Position numbers and translations under genes: made by a program. DNA of 8,729 nucleotides from Rhizobiaceae bacterium (GTDB lineage: Bacteria > Pseudomonadota > Alphaproteobacteria > Rhizobiales > Rhizobiaceae), in contig JAGWJK010000134.1 in the NCBI GenBank assembly GCA_028865845.1, positions 1 to 8,729 of the forward strand, given 5' to 3'. Position 1 is the stretch's first letter. The number at the start of each line of letters is the position of its first letter. Shown in pieces: positions 1 through 6,904 of the stretch. The notes under the pieces were generated by a model, which searched no databases, was not told where the DNA came from, and was given only the letters and a program-made list of their open reading frames with translations.

Positions 1-1
1 C

Positions 2-493
2 GATATCGCTTTTCAGACCAACCTCCTCGCCCTGAACGCTGGTGTCGAAGCCGCCCGCGCCGGAGAGGCAGGAAAGGGCTTTGCGGTGGTGGCGCAGGAA
101 GTGCGCGAGCTCGCGCAGCGCTCGGCAAGTGCGGCCAAGGAAATCAAGGCGCTGATCAACACCTCGAGCGATCTGGTGAAGAACGGCGTCGGCCTTGTCG
201 GCCAGACGGGCAAGGCATTGGAGGAAATCGTCACGCAGGTGGCCGACATCAACGCCAACGTCGTGGCGATCGTCGAGGCGGCGAAGGAGCAATCGACCGG
301 CCTCACGGAAATCAACCACGCGGTCAATTCGCTCGACCAGACCACGCAGCAGAACGCCGCCATGGTCGAAGAGAGCACCGCCGCGAGCCAAAAGCTGGCC
401 ATGGAAGCGGAAGCTCTGCGCACGCTGCTGAGTCAGTTCCACATGGGCGATACCAGACAATCCTACAGATCGGCATCGCGACGGGCGGCATGA
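2..493 (+). CDS. Methyl-accepting chemotaxis protein, C-terminal part (5' end outside window)
   Basis: The reading frame is open from the left edge and gives 163 residues before a TGA at 491-493. It begins inside the hairpin tip of the MCP signalling domain: [13 protein letters not shown] is followed by [17 protein letters not shown] and [11 protein letters not shown], the region that binds CheA and CheW. The rest is the returning coiled-coil arm with heptad-like Ala/Glu/Val spacing ([18 protein letters not shown]) and the usual ending around LLSQFHMG. The sensor and membrane segments lie off the window, so the ligand cannot be inferred. The protein ends in a short Arg/Ser-rich tail without an NWETF-type pentapeptide for CheR/CheB tethering. 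Family assignment is certain; which receptor it is remains unknown. It converges on the formate dehydrogenase operon. Confidence 0.95.
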   Translation, partial: DIAFQTNLLALNAGVEAARAGEAGKGFAVVAQEVRELAQRSASAAKEIKALINTSSDLVKNGVGLVGQTGKALEEIVTQVADINANVVAIVEAAKEQSTGLTEINHAVNSLDQTTQQNAAMVEESTAASQKLAMEAEALRTLLSQFHMGDTRQSYRSASRRAA

Positions 494-524
494 TCGCCTC
501 AGCAGGCAGCACAAAACTCATCGA

Positions 525-552
525 CCGCCCCGTTCGCCGGGGCGGTTTTTTT
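525..552 (+). terminator. Intrinsic terminator of the chemotaxis receptor gene
   Basis: A perfect 7-bp GC stem, CCGCCCC (525-531) and GGGGCGG (539-545), encloses a 7-nt loop and is followed at once by seven T residues (546-552). It lies 31 nt after the MCP stop codon. On the minus strand the same hairpin is preceded by A residues and not followed by a U tract, so it is an intrinsic terminator only for rightward transcription. It may still act as a 3' barrier for the converging fds transcript. Confidence 0.9.
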
Positions 553-629
553 AGCACTGTTGTTTTTGACTGCAGATGATGGCTTCCGTCCAGCACTCCG
601 ATGGCTGAGACCTGTGAAGCTCGTAGGGA

Positions 630-887
630 TCAGTCCTTCTTGGCCGTGTCGGGCCGGTGGATGAGCGGCACCGCCTCCAGCACCAGCGGATGCAACCCGC
701 TTTCGCCTTGATCGACGATCTCGAAGAACTGCCGCCGCATTCGCGGCTCCCAGAATTTGTTGATATGCGTCGCCACGCCCTGGGCGGCCTCAGCCTGCGG
801 CTGCGTCTTGAAGAAAGTCGCGATCTGGTTTGCCATGTAGACGAGCTTCGCGCCGGTCTTGCTGTGCGGTGCCTCTTCAAGCGACAT
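630..887 (-). CDS. fdsD: NAD-dependent formate dehydrogenase, delta subunit FdsD
   Basis: This 85-residue protein has the hallmarks of the small FdsD family: the KLVYMANQIATFF segment, then VATHINKFWEPRMRRQF, and a C-terminal half with a Leu/Pro-rich stretch (LHPLVLEAVPLI). It has no cysteines and no predicted cofactor. FdsD proteins accompany the Mo-dependent soluble formate dehydrogenases and are needed for a fully active enzyme, though their exact role (assembly or stability of the complex) is not settled. The ATG at 887 lies within the end of fdhD (11-nt overlap) and is preceded by GGGGAG at 8 nt spacing, so the two genes are probably translationally coupled. It is the last gene of the operon; no clear intrinsic terminator on its own strand follows. 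Confidence 0.93.
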   Translation of the reverse strand: MSLEEAPHSKTGAKLVYMANQIATFFKTQPQAEAAQGVATHINKFWEPRMRRQFFEIVDQGESGLHPLVLEAVPLIHRPDTAKKD

Positions 888-1704
888 CGGCGATGCTCCC
901 CGGCGTGATGCGATGCGAATGCGTAAAAATCTCGAAATCGTCGCCGCGCACCAGCGCGACGAGTGTCATGCCGGCCTCTTCGGCGGTGCGAATGGCAAGC
1001 GCCGTCGGCGCGGAAATGGCAAGGAGCATCGGGCTTCCAAGGATTGCCGCCTTCTGCACCATCTCGACCGACAGCCGGCTCGTGACGACGACAATGCCAT
1101 CCGTACCCTTGTGGCCGGAGCGGATAACGGCACCGCAGAGCTTGTCGAGCGCATTATGCCGGCCGACATCCTCGCGCACCGCAATCAGCCCTTTGCCGGG
1201 AGAATAGAATCCGGCGCCATGCACCGCCCGGGTCTCGCGGTGAAGCGGCTGGGCATCGTTGAGAAGCGCGATGGCGCCGACGATGTCCGCATGGGACAGC
1301 GTCAAGGTCGCGCCTGAAACATCCGGCACCTTGCGCACCGCCTGCTCGATCGACTCGATGCCGCAAAGCCCACAGCCGACCGGACCGGCCATATGCCGTC
1401 GCCGGACGCGCAAGGCATCTGCAACCTCGTCGACCAGGCTAATCTGCACGTCGATACCCTGCTCGTCCTCGATCGGCTCGATGGCGGCGATCTGCGCGAT
1501 ATCGGTGATGATGCCCTCGGTCAGGCTGAAACCGACGGCGAAATCCTCGATATCGGCGGGCGTCCCCATCATCACCGCATGCGACGAGCCGCCATAGGAA
1601 AAAGCGATCGGCACTTCCTCGGGAACGACGCGCGACGAGGAATGAACGACGCCATTGCGACGCGCGGTTTCGGCGACGGTAGCGGTCGGTTTGAAGGAGA
1701 TCAT
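877..1704 (-). CDS. fdhD: Formate dehydrogenase accessory sulfurtransferase FdhD (FdsC)
   Basis: At 275 residues this is a full-length FdhD-family protein. FdhD carries sulfur from a cysteine desulfurase to the bis-MGD molybdenum cofactor, giving the sulfido ligand without which formate dehydrogenase is inactive. Visible marks are the CGLCG motif at residues 111-115 (C111 and C114 correspond to the sulfur-carrying Cys pair of the E. coli protein), AVHGAGFY near 160, the conserved REDVGRHNALDKL block (177-189) that helps form the cofactor pocket, and VTSRLSVEMVQKAA (207-220). In Rhodobacter and Cupriavidus fds operons the homologue is called FdsC and also binds the cofactor. The ATG at 1704 has AAGGGGA at 9 nt spacing. 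It follows fdsA after a 184-nt gap filled by a palindromic repeat and overlaps fdsD by 11 nt. Confidence 0.96.
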   Translation of the reverse strand: MISFKPTATVAETARRNGVVHSSSRVVPEEVPIAFSYGGSSHAVMMGTPADIEDFAVGFSLTEGIITDIAQIAAIEPIEDEQGIDVQISLVDEVADALRVRRRHMAGPVGCGLCGIESIEQAVRKVPDVSGATLTLSHADIVGAIALLNDAQPLHRETRAVHGAGFYSPGKGLIAVREDVGRHNALDKLCGAVIRSGHKGTDGIVVVTSRLSVEMVQKAAILGSPMLLAISAPTALAIRTAEEAGMTLVALVRGDDFEIFTHSHRITPGSIADVA

Positions 1705-1713
1705 GATGCGCCA

Positions 1714-1720
1714 TCCCCTT
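1714..1720 (-). promoter_or_regulatory. Ribosome binding site of fdhD, partly inside the palindromic repeat
   Basis: Read on the minus strand this is AAGGGGA, 9 nt before the fdhD ATG. Its AAGG half (1717-1720) is the outermost edge of the nested inverted repeat, so the end of the repeat appears to supply part of the ribosome binding site. Confidence 0.55.
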
Positions 1721-1874
1721 CTCCCCTCGGGGAGAAGGTGCCCGAAGGGCGGATGAAGGGGGCTCTCAGCACGGTAGGATCTGCCCTTCGCGTCCGCTCA
1801 GGGTGCTCGAAGCTATCGCTTCTCGCCCCCCTCATCCGACGCTTCGCGCCACCTTCTCCCCGCTGGGGAGAAGG
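1717..1874. repeat. Nested palindromic intergenic repeat, RIME-like
   Basis: Two arms of about 47-50 bp (1717-1763 and 1825-1874) are inverted copies of each other with a few mismatches and one or two small indels. Each arm contains its own palindrome, CCTTCTCCCC facing GGGGAGAAGG (1717-1736 and 1853-1874), followed by a GAAG-centred inner hairpin and a GGATGAAGGGGGC-type segment. The ~60-bp middle includes a further AGCAC/GTGCT pair (1768-1772 and 1803-1807). This architecture resembles the Rhizobium-specific intergenic mosaic elements and related small non-coding rhizobial repeats, which encode no protein. The exact family name is an inference because I could not compare it with other copies. 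It lies between fdsA and fdhD, the only loose junction in the operon. Confidence 0.8.
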
Positions 1875-1888
1875 AATAAACTCGTCCA

Positions 1889-4768
1889 TCACTCCGCCGC
1901 CTCCATCTTCCCGGCGATGCGCCGTGATTGCCGTGCCTGCTCGTCATATTCGATCTGCCACTGCGACGGGCCGTTCGAGGGCGAGACCTGCACTGCCGTC
2001 ACCTTATATTCCGGGCAGTTCGTCGCCCAGTCGGAATAATCGGTGGTAATCACGTTTGCCTGCGTGTCCGGATGATGGAAGGTCGTGTAGACGACTCCGG
2101 GCGCGACGCGGTCGGTGATCAGCGCGCGCAGCGTCGTATCGCCGGAACGGCTGGCAAGCTTCACCCAGTCGCCATCGCGAATGCCGCGTTGCTCGGCATC
2201 GTGCGGATGGATCTCCAACCGGTCCTCTGCATGCCACATGAGGTTCTTGGTTCGGCGGGTCTGCGCCCCGACATTGTACTGGCTGAGAATGCGGCCGGTG
2301 GTGAGCAGCAGCGGAAAGCGCGGTCCGGTGCGTTCGTCGGTCGCGACATATTCGGTGCGGATGAACTTGCCCTTGCCGCGCACGAAGCCGTCGACATGCA
2401 TGATCGGCGAACCGAGCGGCGTCTTCTCGTTGCAGGGCCACTGCACCGAGCCCATCTTCTCCAGATAGTCGTAGGAGACCAGAGCAAAGCTCGGGGTAGT
2501 CGCGGCAATCTCCTCCATGATCTCGGAGGGATGGCGGTAATTCCAGGCAAGCCCCATGGCCTGCGCCATCTTCTGCGTGACTTCCCAATCGGCATAGCCG
2601 TTTCTCGGGCTCATCACCTTGCGCACGCGATTGATGCGGCGCTCGGCATTGGTGAAGGTGCCGTCCTTCTCGAGGAAGGTTGAGCCCGGCAGGAACACAT
2701 GCGCGTAATTGGCGGTCTCGTTCAAGAAGAGGTCGTGGACAACGACGCATTCCATCGCGGCAAGGCCCGCCGCGACATGCTTGGTATCCGGGTCGGACTG
2801 AAGGATATCCTCACCCTGGATATAGAGACCCTTGAAGCTGCCATCGACGGCGGCGTCGAGCATGTTGGGGATGCGCAGGCCCGGCTCGTTGTCGAGTTTC
2901 ACACCCCAGAGCTTTTCGAAGATATCGCGCGTCGCATCGTCGGAGATGTGGCGATAGCCCGGCAACTCATGCGGGAAGGACCCCATGTCGCAGGAGCCCT
3001 GCACGTTATTCTGGCCGCGCAGCGGGTTCACGCCGACGCCGGGACGGCCGATATTGCCGGTCGCCATGGCAAGATTGGCGATTGCCATCACCGTCGTCGA
3101 ACCCTGACTGTGTTCGGTGACGCCCAGGCCATAGTAGATGGCGCCATTGCCGCCGGTGGCATAGAGCCGGGCAGCGCCGCGGACGAGATCGGCGGGAACG
3201 CCGGTGAATTTTTCCGTTTCCTCCGGGCTGTGCTCGGGCTCGGCGACGAAGGCAGCCCAATCTTCGAATTCCGACCAGTCGCAGCGCTCGCGGATGAATT
3301 CTTCGTCGAACAGCCCTTCGGTCACGATGACGTGGGCAAGCGCCGTCATCATGGCGACATTGGTGCCCGGCTTCAGCGGCAAATGATAGCTGGCCTCGAC
3401 ATGCGGCGAACGCACCAGATCGGTGCGGCGCGGATCGATGACGATCAACTTCGCCCCCTGGCGCAGCCGCTTCTTCAGCCGCGAACCGAAGACCGGGTGG
3501 CCGTCCGTCGGATTGGCGCCGATGACGACGACGACATCGGATTGCTCGACGCTATCGAAATTCTGCGTGCCGGCGGAGGTGCCGAACGCCTGGCCGAGGC
3601 CATAGCCGGTCGGTGAATGGCAGACGCGGGCGCAGGTGTCGACATTGTTGTTGCCGAAGCCGGCGCGCACCAGCTTCTGCACCAGGAAGGTTTCTTCATT
3701 GGTGCAGCGCGACGACGTGATACCGCCAACCGATTCGCGGCCATATTGATACTGAATGCGCTTGAACTCGGTGGCGATATGAGAAAACGCCTCGTCCCAG
3801 CTCACTTCGCGCCAGGGATCGCTGACCTTTTCACGGATCATCGGGTTGAGGATACGGTCCTTGTGGGTCGAATAACCATAGGCGAACCGGCCCTTGACGC
3901 AGGAATGACCACGATTGGCCTGGCCATCCTTCCACGGCACCATGCGCACCAGCTCCTCGCCGCGCATCTCCGCCTTGAAGGAACAGCCGACGCCGCAATA
4001 GGCGCAGGTGGTGACGGCCGAGTGCTCCGGCTGGCCGATGGCAATGACCGACTTTTCCGTCAGCGTCGCCGTCGGGCATGCCTGCACGCAGGCGCCGCAG
4101 GATACGCATTCCGAGTCGATGAAATGCTCGTGCATGCCGGGCGAGACGCGCGAGCCGAAGCCGCGGCCCTCGATGGTGAGCGCGAACGTCCCCTGCACTT
4201 CCTCGCAGGCGCGCACGCAGCGCGAACAGACGATGCACTTCGACGGATCATAGGTGAAGTAAGGATTCGACTCGTCCTTCGGCATCCATTTCAGATTGAT
4301 GTCGCCGCTGTTGCGCGCCTTGACGTGATTGTCGCCCTCGTAGCCGTAGCGCACATCGCGCAGGCCGACGGCGCCCGCCATGTCCTGAAGCTCGCAATCG
4401 CCATTGGCCGCGCAGGTCAGACAGTCGAGCGGATGGTCGGAGATATAGAGCTCCATCACGCCGCGACGGATATCCTTCAAACGACCGGTCTGAGTATGAA
4501 CGACGATGCCGGATGCCACCGGCGTCGTGCACGAGGCCGGCGTGCCGTTGCGGCCCTCGATCTCGACGAGACAGAGGCGACAGGAGCCGAAGGCATCGAC
4601 CATGTCGGTGGCACAGAGCTTCGGCACCTGGATGCCGGCTTCCATCGACGCGCGCATGATCGACGTACCCTCGGGTACCGTGATCTGCCGTCCGTCGATG
4701 GTCAGCGTCACCATGGTTTCGGACTGGGAGGCCGGCGTGCCGTAATCGATTTCTGGAACGAGGGACAT
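1889..4768 (-). CDS. fdsA: NAD-dependent formate dehydrogenase, catalytic alpha subunit FdsA
   Basis: This 959-residue cytoplasmic molybdoenzyme oxidises formate to CO2 at a bis-MGD molybdenum centre. In order it shows a plant-type [2Fe-2S] ferredoxin domain (C52, C63, C66, C80), a NuoG-like His-Cys3 [4Fe-4S] site (H112, C116, C119, C125), two ferredoxin-type [4Fe-4S] sites (C178, C181, C184, C188 and C221, C224, C227, C231), and the Mo-proximal [4Fe-4S] site (C255, C258, C262, C290). The molybdopterin oxidoreductase core carries catalytic C383 and H384 in CARVCHSPTG and R584 in NPLRGQNN, both offset by three from Cys386 and Arg587 of the Rhodobacter capsulatus enzyme. The molybdopterin dinucleotide-binding domain spans about 818-930. 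The catalytic codon is TGC, not TGA, so this is the Cys and not the Sec type. The ATG at 4768 is preferred to an in-frame TTG at 4789 because GGAG lies 7 nt before it and the TTG would extend into fdsB. It starts 4 nt after the fdsB stop. Confidence 0.98.
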   Translation of the reverse strand: MSLVPEIDYGTPASQSETMVTLTIDGRQITVPEGTSIMRASMEAGIQVPKLCATDMVDAFGSCRLCLVEIEGRNGTPASCTTPVASGIVVHTQTGRLKDIRRGVMELYISDHPLDCLTCAANGDCELQDMAGAVGLRDVRYGYEGDNHVKARNSGDINLKWMPKDESNPYFTYDPSKCIVCSRCVRACEEVQGTFALTIEGRGFGSRVSPGMHEHFIDSECVSCGACVQACPTATLTEKSVIAIGQPEHSAVTTCAYCGVGCSFKAEMRGEELVRMVPWKDGQANRGHSCVKGRFAYGYSTHKDRILNPMIREKVSDPWREVSWDEAFSHIATEFKRIQYQYGRESVGGITSSRCTNEETFLVQKLVRAGFGNNNVDTCARVCHSPTGYGLGQAFGTSAGTQNFDSVEQSDVVVVIGANPTDGHPVFGSRLKKRLRQGAKLIVIDPRRTDLVRSPHVEASYHLPLKPGTNVAMMTALAHVIVTEGLFDEEFIRERCDWSEFEDWAAFVAEPEHSPEETEKFTGVPADLVRGAARLYATGGNGAIYYGLGVTEHSQGSTTVMAIANLAMATGNIGRPGVGVNPLRGQNNVQGSCDMGSFPHELPGYRHISDDATRDIFEKLWGVKLDNEPGLRIPNMLDAAVDGSFKGLYIQGEDILQSDPDTKHVAAGLAAMECVVVHDLFLNETANYAHVFLPGSTFLEKDGTFTNAERRINRVRKVMSPRNGYADWEVTQKMAQAMGLAWNYRHPSEIMEEIAATTPSFALVSYDYLEKMGSVQWPCNEKTPLGSPIMHVDGFVRGKGKFIRTEYVATDERTGPRFPLLLTTGRILSQYNVGAQTRRTKNLMWHAEDRLEIHPHDAEQRGIRDGDWVKLASRSGDTTLRALITDRVAPGVVYTTFHHPDTQANVITTDYSDWATNCPEYKVTAVQVSPSNGPSQWQIEYDEQARQSRRIAGKMEAAE

Positions 4769-4772
4769 GGAT

Positions 4773-6329
4773 TTACTCCGCCGCTTCAATCAAGGGAGCC
4801 GGAGAAAAATCCTCCGGAAAATGGGTCATCGCGCTCATGACGGGATAGGGCGTAAAACCCCCGAGCGCACAGAGCGAACCGAACTTCATCGTGTTGCAGA
4901 GATCGGCGAGCAGAACCCTGTTCTTCTCCGGCTCGATGCCCCTAGCGATCTTGTCCGCCGTTTCGACGCCACGCGTCGAGCCGATCCGGCAGGGCGTGCA
5001 CTTGCCGCAGCTTTCGACCGCGCAGAATTCCATGGCGAAGCGCGCCTGCTTCAACATGTCGGCCGTGTCGTCGAAAACGACGATGCCGGCATGTCCGATC
5101 AGGCCATCCTTGGCCGCAAAGGATTCGTAGTCGAACGGCGTATCGAACAGAGTGCGCGGAAAATAGGCCCCGAGCGGCCCACCCACCTGCACCGCCTTCA
5201 CCGGTCGGCCCGTCGCCGTGCCACCGCCGATCCTGTCGACGATATCACCGCGCGAAAGGCCGAAGGCCGTCTCATAAAGGCCGCCATATCTGACGTTTCC
5301 GGCGATCTGAAGCGGGATGGTTCCCCGCGAACGACCCATGCCGAAATCACGGTAGAACTCGGCCCCCTTGTCCATGATGACGGGCACGGAGGCGAGCGAA
5401 ATCACGTTGTTGATGACGGTCGGACAGTTGAACAGGCCCTTATGCGCCGGCAATGGCGGCTTGGCGCGCACGATGCCGCGCTTGCCCTCGAGGCTGTTCA
5501 AGAGCGCCGTTTCCTCGCCGCAGACATAAGCGCCGGCGCCGGTGCGGATTTCCATGTCGAAGGCCTTGCCGGAACCGAGCACCGAGGCGCCGAGAATGCC
5601 GGCGTTGCGCGCGATTTCGACGGCTTGCGTCATCGTGGCGATCGCATGCGGATATTCCGAACGCGTATAGACGAAGCCCTTGGTCGCACCCGTCGCAAGC
5701 CCAGCTATCGCCATGCCTTCGATAAGCACGAAGGGATCACCTTCCATGATCATTCGGTCGGCGAAGGTGCCGCTGTCGCCCTCGTCGGCATTGCAAACGA
5801 TATATTTGCGTGCTCCCGGTGCATCGAGCACCGTTTTCCATTTGATGCCGGTCGGAAAACCCGCGCCACCGCGGCCGCGCAAGCCTGATTCGGTGACCTG
5901 CCTGACGATATCGGCCGCGGCCATGCCGACAGCCGACCGAAGCCCCCGCAGACCGCCATGGGCCTCGTAGTCCTCGAGCGAAAGGGGATCGGTGATGCCG
6001 CAACGCGCGAAGGTGAGACGGGTCTGGTCGCGGAGGAAAGGGAGGCTTTCGACCTCCCCAAGACAGAGGGGATGCGAGCCGCCGTTCATCAGCCCAGCAT
6101 CGAAGAGAGCGGGCACATCTGCGGGCTTCACAGGGCCGTAGCCGATACGCCTGCCGTCAACCTCGACCTCGACCAGGGGCTCCAGCCAGAACATGCCGCG
6201 CGAGCCGTTACGCACGATCTGCGCATCGAGGCCGCGATCCGCGATCACCTTGGCAATGGCCTTCGCCACCTTTTCCGCGCCGAGCGACAAAGCGGCGGCA
6301 TCGCGGGGCACATAGATCTTCGCAGTCAT
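4773..6329 (-). CDS. fdsB: NAD-dependent formate dehydrogenase, beta subunit FdsB (FMN/NADH module)
   Basis: This 518-residue protein is homologous to NuoF of complex I and is of the usual FdsB length. It takes electrons from the Fe-S chain onto FMN and passes them to NAD+. An N-terminal thioredoxin-like domain (about 1-110) has only C89 and C110, so it does not carry the four-Cys [2Fe-2S] site seen in NuoE. The FMN-binding motif RGRGGAGFPTGIKW is at 151-164, the NADH/FMN loop CNADEGDSGTFADRM at 179-193, and GAYVCGEETALL at 266-277. The C-terminal [4Fe-4S] site is C441, C444, C447 (ESCGKCTPCR) plus C487. Its ATG overlaps the fdsG stop in an ATGA arrangement, and its TAA lies 4 nt before fdsA, so it is the centre of a tightly coupled operon. 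The start matches the family N-terminus. Confidence 0.98.
   Translation of the reverse strand: MTAKIYVPRDAAALSLGAEKVAKAIAKVIADRGLDAQIVRNGSRGMFWLEPLVEVEVDGRRIGYGPVKPADVPALFDAGLMNGGSHPLCLGEVESLPFLRDQTRLTFARCGITDPLSLEDYEAHGGLRGLRSAVGMAAADIVRQVTESGLRGRGGAGFPTGIKWKTVLDAPGARKYIVCNADEGDSGTFADRMIMEGDPFVLIEGMAIAGLATGATKGFVYTRSEYPHAIATMTQAVEIARNAGILGASVLGSGKAFDMEIRTGAGAYVCGEETALLNSLEGKRGIVRAKPPLPAHKGLFNCPTVINNVISLASVPVIMDKGAEFYRDFGMGRSRGTIPLQIAGNVRYGGLYETAFGLSRGDIVDRIGGGTATGRPVKAVQVGGPLGAYFPRTLFDTPFDYESFAAKDGLIGHAGIVVFDDTADMLKQARFAMEFCAVESCGKCTPCRIGSTRGVETADKIARGIEPEKNRVLLADLCNTMKFGSLCALGGFTPYPVMSAMTHFPEDFSPAPLIEAAE
4776..4779 (-). promoter_or_regulatory. Ribosome binding site that fixes the fdsA start
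   Basis: GGAG on the minus strand lies 7 nt before the ATG at 4768 and within the last codons of fdsB. It supports this ATG over the upstream TTG at 4789 and suggests translational coupling with fdsB. Confidence 0.7.
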
Positions 6330-6805
6330 CGGAGGGCCTCCATCACGAGGTCTTCCACTGCCTCGTCATCCAGTCGGCCATGGAGCTCCCCGTCGAGCAT
6401 TGCAGCAGGGGCGCAGGCGCAAAGCCCGAGGCAATAGACCGGCTCCAGCGTCACGCTGCCATCCAGCGTGGTCTGATGGAATTCGACACCGAGCAGTTGC
6501 TTCACGCGCTCGGCCACTGCATCCCCGCCCATCGACTGACAGGCTTCGGCGCGACAGAGCTTCAAGACGTGGCGGCCGGCTGGATGATCGCGATAGTCAT
6601 GATAGAAGGTCATGACGCCATGAACTTCGGCGCGGGAAAGGTTCAATGCCTTGGCAATCAGCGGTAGCGTATCCTGCGGCACATAGCCGAACTCCTCCTG
6701 GATCCCGTGCAGGATCGGCAAGAGCGGACCTTCCATCGATTTCATCGATTCGATAATGGCGTCGGCGCGGGCCGCGATCTCGCCCGAACCCCGATGCAAT
6801 TCCAT
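6326..6805 (-). CDS. fdsG: NAD-dependent formate dehydrogenase, gamma subunit FdsG ([2Fe-2S])
   Basis: This 159-residue NuoE-like subunit has a helical bundle followed by a thioredoxin-fold [2Fe-2S] domain. The four ligands are C84 and C89 (LCRAEACQS) and C125 and C129 (VYCLGLCACAP), the standard C-x4-C ... C-x3-C arrangement. HGIQEEFGYVP and SRAEVHGVMTFYHDY (57-71) are typical of the family. It joins FdsB to form the NAD+-reducing diaphorase module. I chose the ATG at 6805 because GGGAGGG lies 7 nt before it and the protein then begins like other FdsG proteins; a GTG at 6856 in the same frame would add 17 residues, lacks a good ribosome site and would run through the predicted -10 region. 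It is the first gene of the operon, 92 nt after the LysR-family gene, and its stop overlaps the fdsB start by 4 nt. Confidence 0.97.
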   Translation of the reverse strand: MELHRGSGEIAARADAIIESMKSMEGPLLPILHGIQEEFGYVPQDTLPLIAKALNLSRAEVHGVMTFYHDYRDHPAGRHVLKLCRAEACQSMGGDAVAERVKQLLGVEFHQTTLDGSVTLEPVYCLGLCACAPAAMLDGELHGRLDDEAVEDLVMEALR

Positions 6806-6811
6806 AAGCAG

Positions 6812-6818
6812 CCCTCCC
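6812..6818 (-). promoter_or_regulatory. Ribosome binding site of fdsG
   Basis: GGGAGGG on the minus strand, 7 nt before the ATG at 6805, decides the fdsG start. Its first base is shared with the 10-bp perfect palindrome CAAGCGCTTG (6818-6827) in the leader. Confidence 0.75.
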
Positions 6819-6837
6819 AAGCGCTTGCTACCCCATG

Positions 6838-6866
6838 AAAATCGCAGGGAACGCACTTGGGATCAA
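6838..6866 (-). promoter_or_regulatory. Candidate promoter of the fds operon
   Basis: On the minus strand TTGATC (6861-6866) and GATTTT (6838-6843) are separated by exactly 17 nt. They match the sigma-70-type consensus in 4 of 6 and 3 of 6 positions. Weak boxes are usual for activator-dependent promoters. Transcription would begin near 6831, leaving a leader of about 25 nt before the fdsG ATG. The position is consistent with the palindrome centred about 63 nt upstream. This is a prediction from sequence only. Confidence 0.35.
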
Positions 6867-6883
6867 TAATGTAGTCCCGTCGG

Positions 6884-6904
6884 TCGATAGAGAATTTCTA
6901 TCGA
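6884..6904. promoter_or_regulatory. Candidate LysR-family operator (21-bp palindrome) upstream of fdsG
   Basis: TCGATAGA (6884-6891) and TCTATCGA (6897-6904) form a perfect 8-bp inverted repeat around a 5-nt AT-rich centre; with one further pair, nine of ten positions are symmetric. The core ATAG-N7-CTAT (6887-6901) contains the T-N11-A pattern bound by LysR-type regulators. It overlaps the TAG stop (6898-6900) of the LysR-family gene. Its centre lies near -63 relative to the predicted fds start site, the usual recognition site position for this family. No U tract follows on either strand, so it is unlikely to be a terminator. Confidence 0.6.

Noticed and set aside
494..629. A small gene between the MCP and fdsD
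   Set aside because: The short frame starting at 490 runs through the terminator stem and T tract; no coding signal or ribosome site is evident.
2699..3616. A 305-codon open frame on the + strand opposite fdsA
   Set aside because: Same reason: a shadow of the fdsA frame with no family signature and no ribosome binding site I can support.
4769..4789. TTG start at 4789 extending FdsA by seven residues
   Set aside because: The added residues are not typical of FdsA, the start would lie within fdsB, and the ATG at 4768 has a GGAG at the right distance.
3617..4840. A 407-codon open frame on the + strand opposite fdsA
   Set aside because: It is antisense to the fully conserved ferredoxin and Mo-site motifs of fdsA, has no recognisable domain, is rich in His/Arg/Ala as expected for the reverse frame of GC-rich codons, and is explained by GC-biased third positions.
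4767..5888. A 373-codon open frame on the + strand opposite fdsB
   Set aside because: It mirrors the FMN, NADH and Fe-S coding region of fdsB; the minus-strand protein is unambiguous, and this one has charged, low-complexity composition without motifs.
6806..6856. GTG start at 6856 extending FdsG by 17 residues
   Set aside because: The extension runs through the ribosome binding site of the ATG at 6805 and the predicted -10 region, and does not resemble the family N-terminus.
6884..6904. The palindrome at the lysR-type stop as an intrinsic terminator
   Set aside because: The stem is AT-rich and no T tract follows on the minus strand, so a protein-binding site is the better reading.
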